Source: Darksidea phi (taxonomy: Eukaryota; Ascomycota; Dothideomycetes; Pleosporales; Lentitheciaceae). Taken from it: a stretch of DNA of 16,627 nucleotides. Below the pieces are notes generated by a model that worked only from the letters and a program-made list of their open reading frames with translations, ran no database searches and had not been told where the DNA came from. The position numbers and the translations under genes are program-made. This document shows positions 1 to 6,150 of the stretch, piece by piece; the stretch's first letter is position 1; every line of letters begins with the position of its first letter. The stretch covers positions 1 to 16,627 of the forward strand of contig JASJFT010000423.1 of the NCBI GenBank assembly GCA_030770425.1, in the 5' to 3' direction.

Positions 1-21
1 GGGGGGGGGAGGGGCGGGGCG
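1..21 (+). repeat. G-run, G-quadruplex-capable
   Basis: Nine Gs are followed by A, GGGG, C, GGGG and CG, giving enough G-runs separated by single bases to form a G-quadruplex. It lies at the very first base, so it may mark an assembly break rather than a functional site. Confidence 0.6.
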
Positions 22-687
22 TTAGTCGGTGGAAGCAGGCGGAGTGAGAAGGATGAGAATAACATCAAGTATGTAAAATATTTTGCCAACGGTGAGGATA
101 TCGAAAAAGGTATCGGGCATATTTACTAGTACGACGGTAACGGGGCCCGTCACCATCGTTACTGCGAACCTAGACGAAAAAGAAAATTAGCGGACTTATC
201 CAGCATCAACCATCTTAGCTCGTTTTGGCTCGTAACAGAAGGTAGTATGGAAGTACAGTGCTCAGCACGGCCTAGACGTTTATTACCTTAAATCCCACGA
301 TCATATATACACATCCTCACCATGTAAAATGCGCAATCCTATCCTGAAGCCCTACGATTTGTGAGGGGCCGTTTTCCTCATCGTATCGGTCCCTTGTTGG
401 AGGCCCTTCCCCCTGAATCACATGTCACAATTCAGATTGATACAACGGTATGAACGCAGGAAAAAGCCTAAAATTGAGGAATAGTCTACATTAAATGGTT
501 CGCTTTGTGGTTTGGGACGAGAGTTATGTCATAGTAGTTGTGTGGAGCTCCCAAGCTGTTAAGTATCGTTCAGGGCGCGGAGAGCAGACTTGGGTGCTTG
601 GCACCCCGGCGGGCGCATTGAAAGCTACAACATCAACATGTTGAGGCTTAAACCTGAGGAGCATGCTCGTGGGTGAAGTAGGTTGGA
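22..687. other. Non-coding stretch, no gene seen
   Basis: No open frame here has recognisable protein content on either strand, and I see no tRNA B-box or rRNA-like segment. It is AT-richer than the coding parts. The right end is probably the 3' flank of the CipC-like gene. A small perfect hairpin (592-606) is the only structure noted. Confidence 0.6.
592..606. repeat. Short perfect hairpin
   Basis: GGGTGC (592-597), loop TTG, GCACCC (601-606): a six-base perfect stem. It lies about 145 bases beyond the CipC-like stop codon. Function is unknown and it may be chance. Confidence 0.35.
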
Positions 688-693
688 TTTATT
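688..693 (-). promoter_or_regulatory. Poly(A) signal AATAAA of the CipC-like gene
   Basis: The minus strand reads AATAAA here, about 58 nt past the TAA stop at 751-753. This is a plausible cleavage/polyadenylation signal for the CipC-like mRNA. Confidence 0.55.
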
Positions 694-750
694 TGTAGAC
701 ATTGATATACGGTAAGCCTGGATATGGGCCCCTCGCCAAGAAATATTCGT

Positions 751-1213
751 TTACCACCTGCGTCGCTCGAACCGCTCAGATTGGTTGTACTGATTGGGAT
801 CGTACTCCTGAGCGCCATGGTTGTCGATATAGTGCTCGTCGTACATGCGTTCTGCACTGCGTTTCGCCTCGTGTTTCGCCTTCTCGCGATCGAACCAGTC
901 CTCCCCCTTAGTCTCTGCTAGCTTGTCGACTTCGGCGCCGGCAAAGCCTGCGAGAAGCTCTTTAGCAAAGGCATGCGAAACGGGCTTGCCTAGAGTATAT
1001 GGTTAGCAAGTTGCTCGCGCGATGGGGTATTCGTGCACTGGAAAATAGAGACGAACCCTCTTTGCGTTGGTGATCCTCGAAGGCTTTGAAGCCGGCAAAA
1101 GCTGCCCCGCCAGCTATGATCTCGTGACCGAGGCTGGACTTGTGTTCTTCGAAGTTGTCGTTGTTGTAGACGCGGTCATAAGACTCTTCCGATTCACCCC
1201 AGCCGAAAGGCAT
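751..1213 (-). CDS. cipC: CipC-like stress-response protein (DUF3759 family), two exons
   Basis: Coding segments on the minus strand are 1213-1057 and 989-751 (157 + 239 nt, 131 aa). The start is a true ATG at 1213 with MPFGWGESEESYD at the N-terminus. The core reads SSLGHEIIAGGAAFAGFKAFEDH, split here as SSLGHEIIAG (26-35) then GAAFAGFKAFEDH (36-48). KPVSHAFAKELLAGFAGAEVDKL follows from residue 54, and an arginine-rich tail ends in RRRW. This is the pattern of concanamycin-induced protein C relatives: small, soluble, charged proteins with no signal peptide or membrane segment, abundant under stress. Their molecular function is not known. The intron splits a Gly codon, and both splice sites and the family match across the junction agree. 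A TATA-like and an STRE-like site lie upstream, fitting stress control. Family assignment is confident; function is not. Confidence 0.9.
990..1056 (-). other. Intron of the CipC-like gene (67 nt)
   Basis: The donor is GTTCGT (from 1056) and the acceptor CTCTAG (ending at 990), with a CTAAC branch motif about 12 nt before the acceptor. Phase 1: GAG G|GC AAG restores the conserved EGKPVSHAF stretch. Reading through gives an unrelated tail. Confidence 0.88.
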
Positions 1214-1322
1214 CTTAGCGAGGTAGGTGCGATGGTTTGGAGAGAAGGAAGATGGCGGTGAGATGATTTGGCGGATATAGGTGAGCTTGAAATCAGAATA
1301 TGGGAAACGAGAAAGCTGGGGG

Positions 1323-1330
1323 TTTATATA
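1323..1330 (-). promoter_or_regulatory. TATA-like box of the CipC-like gene
   Basis: The minus strand reads TATATAAA about 110 nt before the ATG, with a CT-rich leader between. That spacing suits a core promoter of an inducible fungal gene. Confidence 0.5.
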
Positions 1331-1343
1331 TCTGCTTCCTCAT

Positions 1344-1348
1344 CCCCT
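1344..1348 (-). promoter_or_regulatory. STRE-like AGGGG element
   Basis: AGGGG on the minus strand lies about 14 nt upstream of the TATA-like box. AGGGG/CCCCT is the stress-response element bound by Msn2/4-type zinc fingers. A five-base match is weak alone, but it fits a CipC-type gene. Confidence 0.25.
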
Positions 1349-1494
1349 AACTCACCATGGGACCAGTCGTGCCCGGAACCCACCTGAGCCGGCATGCGTC
1401 GTCATTTGAGACCCTTAGCTACCCGCCCAAATCAATGACCCTAGATTTATCCCTCATTCACGAACGCGTTCGGCAGCACAGGGTCTAAATGTGG

Positions 1495-1512
1495 CTCAGT
1501 GGAGCCACTGAG
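1495..1512. promoter_or_regulatory. 18-bp perfect dyad in the divergent promoter
   Basis: CTCAGTGG, spacer AG, CCACTGAG: two perfect 8-bp arms. A second overlapping dyad, GTGGCTC-AGTG-GAGCCAC (1491-1508), shares the same bases. It lies about 280 bp upstream of the CipC-like ATG and about 470 bp upstream of the hydrolase ATG. It looks like a site for a dimeric transcription factor, but I know no factor with this exact site. Confidence 0.4.
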
Positions 1513-1985
1513 GGCGTCAGTAGTGCGTAAAGCCGTGTCAGCGCTGGAGCAAAGTGACGCAAGCGTGTATTCTCCGATGATGGCTATTGGTTATGCTCCG
1601 ATGCTTCCGGCCGCTGCATAACGCTTTCGAAAGTCCCGCACAAGTGTGTGGTGGAGTGCCCTGGCTGGCTGCGTAATCAGATTAGCTATGGTTATGGATC
1701 GGCGCGGAAGCAGGGTATGGAAGCAGTCAAGCTTCGTAGGCTAGCATTGGCAAAGCTTAGCAGCGGCCGCTTCATCTGGCACAGGCAGCAGGTGTATCCT
1801 ATGACGTTTGAGCACGAAACAAATGGCTCAGGTTGTCAGGTTGATGCTTGGGCGAAATGCGGGATTACTAAGGAGGGCTAGGAAACATCGCATCCTCGTC
1901 CAGATCAAGCCAAAACTTGGCATTCAAAGCGAACCAATTCAACATCGATTCTCCACCTCGTGCGCGCAGCAACAAAGTAGCCACC

Positions 1986-2768
1986 ATGCCGGGTCGACTA
2001 CCCACGAAGAGCGACTTTCCGTCTTCGCTCAATCTGAGCATTACTCCTCGTAAGCCTCTGTCCCGCATCCCTACTGCAGAGATCCTGACCTTAGCAGCAC
2101 CTCCATCCCAACGGCCCACGAATGTTCTAGTCCTCTTGCATGGTCTCGGCGATACCAACGCATCCTTCACAAAACTCGGTCAACAGCTGAATCTCCCCGA
2201 GACAGCATGTATCGCTGTGCAAGCGCCGAGCCCACTCCCCTTCGATCTCGGCGGCTTCCATTGGGGCGATGACATGGTGTTCGACCACAAAACCGGCGAG
2301 ATGGATATGGATACCGGTTTCAAAGCTGCCACGCGGCTCGTACTCAACACTGTTATCCAGCAAGGGCTCATCGGTAAATGCGGCTACAAAGCGCGCGAGA
2401 TTATGATCTTTGGCTATGCGCAGGGCGGGATGGTCGGACTCCAAGCAGCGGCAGAGCATGAGGGCGAGGAGCTAGGAGGCGTGATAAGCATTGGCGGGAC
2501 GTTGTCGTTATCGGTGCCGCTGAAGGCTTTGGACAAGAAGAGCAGGACACCAGTGCTCGTTTGCAAGGCATCAAGAGGCTCGGCCGTTACAGACGGGGCT
2601 ATATCAAGGTTGAAAGATGCCTTTGAATTTATCGAGGTCAAAGAGTGGAAGAAGCATGGAGATGGCATGCCCAGCAGCAGGGAAGAGATGATGCCTATCA
2701 TGCAATTCTTTGCTAGAAGGTTGCGGAGCACGCGAGGCGTGCCCGCTGGGAGTGTGGAGCTCACCTGA
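1986..2768 (+). CDS. Alpha/beta-hydrolase of the phospholipase/carboxylesterase (acyl-protein thioesterase-like) family, catalytic triad missing
   Basis: Single exon, 260 aa. The start is the first ATG, in an excellent context (GTAGCCACCATGCC); upstream in-frame codons lack an ATG. The fold is recognised from NVLVLLHGLGDT (46-57, oxyanion-loop region), FHWGDD (91-96), IFGYAQGGMVGL (141-152, nucleophile elbow), and GDGMPSSREEMMPIMQFFARRL near the C-terminus. In acyl-protein thioesterases the elbow is G-F-S-Q-G-G; here it is G-Y-A145-Q-G-G. The segment that carries the catalytic Asp reads ASRGSAV (Gly at the Asp position), and the GMMH His position is Pro229. It is therefore predicted to be unable to act by the usual serine mechanism. 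From memory, fungal relatives also lack the Ser (often GFGQGG), so this is probably a conserved pseudoenzyme, not a decayed gene. No signal peptide is seen, so it is likely cytosolic. It is divergent from the CipC-like gene. Confidence 0.9.
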   Translation: MPGRLPTKSDFPSSLNLSITPRKPLSRIPTAEILTLAAPPSQRPTNVLVLLHGLGDTNASFTKLGQQLNLPETACIAVQAPSPLPFDLGGFHWGDDMVFDHKTGEMDMDTGFKAATRLVLNTVIQQGLIGKCGYKAREIMIFGYAQGGMVGLQAAAEHEGEELGGVISIGGTLSLSVPLKALDKKSRTPVLVCKASRGSAVTDGAISRLKDAFEFIEVKEWKKHGDGMPSSREEMMPIMQFFARRLRSTRGVPAGSVELT

Positions 2769-3141
2769 ATCTAGCAAGTCTTCCCCATCTCAAGTTGAAG
2801 GCCTGCACCATCTCCTACTATGAACACCGCCGTCGATTCAAGCATCTTCGACCAGCTATACCCATCTCTACGCACCGTAAAACCTGGGCAATACGCCCAG
2901 GCCCCGAGCGACCCAGTAGTTTTGTACGACTCCCTGAGTATACGCCCAGTCCAAAAGTTCTGTAGACCCCATTCCCTGGCATGCACGCTCATGGCGTGTA
3001 ATCATACTTTATGGTACTCCGTGTTTCGCACAACCTCGAGCGACCCCGCATGGACCGAGCTTTAGCCGATGTACGTCAGTGTTCCGAATACAACCATCAC
3101 AGTAGCCAGGTATCCGTAGCTTGCCCACCGCAACAACCAAA
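2769..3141. other. Spacer between the hydrolase gene and PPX1
   Basis: A 373-base spacer between two same-strand genes, with no recognisable protein. It must hold the 3' UTR of one and the promoter of the other. It contains a 7-bp hairpin (2883-2901) and two repeated 10-mers: ATACGCCCAG at 2891 and 2940, and CGAGCGACCC at 2905 and 3037. No clear TATA box or AATAAA is seen. Confidence 0.55.
2883..2901. repeat. Perfect hairpin CCTGGGC-AATAC-GCCCAGG
   Basis: A seven-base GC-rich perfect stem with a five-base loop, 115 nt past the hydrolase stop. The right arm overlaps one of the repeated 10-mers. It could be a 3' UTR structure or a protein-binding dyad; neither is shown. Confidence 0.4.
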
Positions 3142-4484
3142 ATGGCTGCACCGAGGAATTCCTTGCGTGGCTTTCTCTCCTATGCGCGGAGCGCTCTGCG
3201 TTCCGCAATCGACTCCCAACAGAAGATAACTTTCGTTATCGGCAATGAATCTGCCGGTAAGTGACGCATTGCGAGGTTGCTCCACCTTCGCTGATAGATA
3301 CTACGGACCTCGATTCCATGACCTGCTCGGTGCTCTTCGCGTATATTCGTTCTATGGCTCCACCGCGCAGTGCATTCACCCCGCTTTATGTTCCGATAAC
3401 GAACATTCCGTTCTCGGGCATCCAGCTGCGCCCCGAGTTTCTGGCGCTCTTCAAGCATGCCAATATAGAGGCGCGACACCTGCTAACCCTCGACGACCTC
3501 CCGGATCCGTCCGTCATCAAGTCCAAGCTTCTACCAGAGAACACGCGGTGGATCTTAGTGGACCACAACGCCCTCCAGGGCCAGCTAGGCAAGATCTATT
3601 CGGGTCGAATCGGGGGAGTAATCGACCATCACGACGATGAGGGCAGGGTGCCGGCCGACACGGGTGATGAGCCTCGCATAATGGAGAAAAGCGGCAGCTG
3701 CACAAGCTTGGTTGCAAATTATTGTCGCCCGAGTTGGGAGTTGCTCTCAGGCTCCGCCGCTTCATCTGGCGCCGCTCATGCCCAAGGAGACAGCTTGTCA
3801 GACGATGGCGCTGTTGCCATATCCTGGGACGCCGAGGCGGCCCAATTGGGATTGGCCAGCATTCTTATTGACACGTCCAATCTCCAATCCAAGGACAAGA
3901 CGACCGAACACGACAGAAAAGCGGTCGAATATCTTGAAGCTAAGATCATGATTTGCCCGCGTCTCGCCGCCAGCTTTGATCGCAACAAGTTCTACGAAGA
4001 GATTGATTCGGCGAAGAAGGACATTGGAGGGTTGAAGCTGCAAGATATTCTAAGAAAGGACTATAAGCTGTGGGATGAGCATGGCCGGAAACTCGGCATC
4101 AGCTCAGTGGTGAAGCCTATCTCCTTCCTACAGAAGAAAGCCGCCGACGAAGCCGCCTCGCAGTCCCAAGAAGACGCTTTCGTGTCAGCGCTACAGCGTT
4201 TCGCTACGGAGCGCGAGCTGGATCTCTATTCTGTCATGACCACGTCTACATCTTCGGAAGGCCAGTTTCGGAGGGAACTCCTTCTTTGGGCTTTCAACGA
4301 CACGGCCATTTCCGCTGCGAAGAAATTCGCGGAGGACTGGCGCGATGAGCTGGGGCTCGAGGACTGGCATGACAATGGTCTCGGTCACGATGGCAACGGA
4401 TGTTGGAGAAAGGTGTGGTGGCAGCGACATGTACAACACAGCCGCAAACGTGTCGCGCCTCTACTCAGGGAAGCCATGAAGTAG
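3142..4484 (+). CDS. PPX1: Exopolyphosphatase PPX1 (DHH/DHHA2 phosphoesterase), two exons
   Basis: Coding segments are 3142-3256 and 3298-4484, 433 aa in this model. The enzyme releases terminal phosphate from inorganic polyphosphate using divalent metals, mainly in the cytosol. Family motifs in order: GNESA (34-38) leading to DLDS (42-45, metal-binding motif I), VDHN (126-129), VIDHHDDE (146-153, the DHH motif), GSCTSLV (171-177), LIDTSNL (228-234), then a DHHA2 domain from about 270 ending near WWQRHVQHSRKRVAPLLREA. All DHH-family acidic and His ligands are present, so activity is expected. Size is close to yeast Ppx1 (397 aa). The oddity is that, relative to the family's GNESADxDS, the chosen acceptor inserts three residues (Asp-Thr-Thr) inside motif I; see the intron entry. 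The start ATG is in a good context and lies just ahead of the conserved FLSYARSAL segment. Confidence 0.95.
3257..3297 (+). other. Very short PPX1 intron (41 nt), unusual acceptor
   Basis: The donor GTAAGT is perfect and the nearest AG in frame is GATAG ending at 3297. The only good branch motif, CTGAT (3291-3295), lies almost on that AG, which is too close for normal second-step splicing. An intron ending 9 nt later, after CGG at 3306, would be 50 nt long, space the branch point properly and give exactly GNESADLDS, but it would end in GG, not AG. That the intron exists is certain from the protein; its exact 3' end is not. Confidence 0.7.
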
Positions 4485-5617
4485 GATCCAGCTTTATCGA
4501 CTAATGGAGAGGGGAGGTGTTTGGAGCGCGCGCTCTGCCGAGACGGGTAGGGAGTCGACATTCGCACGGGGTAAACGGCACTGTCGTGGATTAAGCCGGG
4601 TTTTGGCGGACATGAAGAGTTGCCGTTGCTTGTTCGGCGCATAACAGCGGTTGGGCAACTTGGAGAGTCAGCCCGAATGGAGATGCTCAGCAGTGCGTGG
4701 ATGCCCAAGCAATATCAACACCTCGGCTGGGAGCGGAACTCGTGGACTCACGAGGTGGGCACAAAGGGAGGGTTAGGAACAAATGCCACTTTCGCATGGC
4801 AGGATCCGACGATATCTCGGTGCCCCCGCAGCCTCATTAGCATAGAACAAACAGATACAGATTTCCGAGCATCGAAAGAACGCCTCCAACGATTCCGTGC
4901 CGGGGTATGCTTCGGCCTTTCTTTGCTCGGGTCCACAGTACATCGAGTTTCGTAATAGCCTAGACGTGCGGACATTCGCTCGCCAGTCCAAGCAACGGCC
5001 GGTCTGCACGTCGCTGCGGTTGTTTTAATGTTTGCAGCAGCATAGGACAGGCCACTCTAGCCCCAAGCACGTCGAGCTGCAGGAGGAAAGGCCTGCAAGC
5101 ATGATTGGGCGGCTCATTGGCTGGCAGGTCAACACATGCCCAACGACGACTCGTCAAGGCTCAAACCAAACCAAGTGCATGCCCAGGTGTAGGAGGAAAC
5201 AGCGGTTCCCCTACCAGACAAGCCAAGCGCGCGGTATTTTCGCGCCCGTGCAGACGCTGTTAACGTCCTGTCTGCAACTGCAATGCATGGGCGTCGCAGT
5301 CTTGGACGATGATGCGTTGTCAGTGCATGGGCGATCGGGAGCGTGCTGAACCACTCGACGGGCGTCACGTCAGGAGGTCGGATACTTTCTGCATGCGCGA
5401 GTAATCGCTGGGAGAGCGTGCGGTTTTGGCGTGTAGGCTGGCGATGATGAGAGTGTTGTGTAAGCGTTCGGAGGGGGGAGCGATGGGAGGGTGTCTGGTG
5501 AGAGAATAGCGGGGGCCCAGTCGTCGGGGGCCGCAGATGCGGTCGATGGGGACTGAGCCACAGGCGGGAAAGCCGTCGCCTTTCGCCATCTGTCTGAGCG
5601 CAAGGAAAGCTGCCAGC

Positions 5618-5652
5618 TGAGGGTGCGGTTGAGGGTCGGTTGAGGGTGCGGT
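5618..5652 (+). repeat. Three-copy minisatellite, unit TGAGGGTGCGGT
   Basis: Units lie at 5618-5629, 5630-5640 (one base shorter, TGAGGGTCGGT) and 5641-5652. It is in the leader region of the RasGAP-like gene and non-coding in any accepted model. Confidence 0.75.
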
Positions 5653-5820
5653 TGTGGCTGCTGATTCGTGCTCGTTGCACGGCAGATGTGCTGGCCTGCA
5701 GGTCATTGTAGAGCGCAACCGCAGCCAGGCGCGCCGAACAGCAGGCGGTCTGCGCCGCCAGTCCTCGCAGCGTGGTCTGCAGCGTAGTGTGGCAGCGTAT
5801 ATCGCCGCTCGTCTGTCCGT

Positions 5821-5850
5821 CTCGTCTCGTCTCGTCTCGTCTCGTCTCGC
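5821..5850 (+). repeat. Pentanucleotide microsatellite (CTCGT)5 CTCGC
   Basis: Five perfect CTCGT units are followed by one CTCGC variant. The tract is pyrimidine-rich and lies about 300 bp upstream of the proposed RasGAP-like start. It could be the CT-rich block common near fungal transcription starts and is likely length-variable between strains. Confidence 0.85.
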
Positions 5851-6135
5851 AGCTCCCCAGCTCCCAGCCCGGACTCGAAGCCACCCCGCCACGCCCGCCC
5901 AATCGCCGGGCCCGCGCCTCGCGACGTCCGAGCGCCTGTATCGCTGCATCGTCGACCACGCTGCCAACGCACAACTGAGCTACTCCCTCGCCGCTCGCCG
6001 CTCGCCGTCCGCCTCCCCCCCCCCACCGTCGCCAGCGCCCCCAATACTCTCGCTCCAACTGGCAGACGATGCCGCGATAGAGGCCCTGCTCCTCCCACTC
6101 TGGCAGCGCCGTAGGGCAACCGACGCGGCTCCCTC

Positions 6136-6150
6136 ATGGCGACAGTATGA
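6136..6150 (+). promoter_or_regulatory. Five-codon uORF whose stop overlaps the main start (ATGA)
   Basis: ATG GCG ACA GTA TGA: the stop TGA (6148-6150) shares two bases with the proposed RasGAP-like ATG (6147-6149). If the transcript starts upstream of 6136, ribosomes would meet this four-residue uORF first and reach the main ATG only by leaky scanning or close-range reinitiation. The sequence is clear; the regulatory role is inferred. Confidence 0.45.

Larger units (their letters stand above)
4485..6135. other. GC-rich non-coding region between PPX1 and the RasGAP-like gene
   Basis: About 1.65 kb with no protein I recognise on either strand. The left part is presumably the PPX1 3' flank. 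From about 5350 rightward it becomes CT-rich on the plus strand, as in many fungal leaders, with tandem repeats at 5618-5652 and 5821-5850. Long open frames on the minus strand (for example 5129-6058) come from the GC- and repeat-rich composition and are rich in Arg, Gly and Ser without domain-like character. A TGCATGGGCG 10-mer occurs twice (5284 and 5324). Confidence 0.55.

Noticed and set aside
4620..4955. A 111-codon plus-strand open frame after PPX1
   Set aside because: No recognisable motif, compositionally plain, and no promoter or splice context; most likely non-coding 3' flank.
5129..6058. A 309-codon open frame on the minus strand
   Set aside because: It is Arg/Gly/Ser-rich, covers the tandem repeats and the CT-rich leader of the plus-strand gene, and has no domain-like stretch. 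GC-rich, repeat-driven absence of stops explains it.
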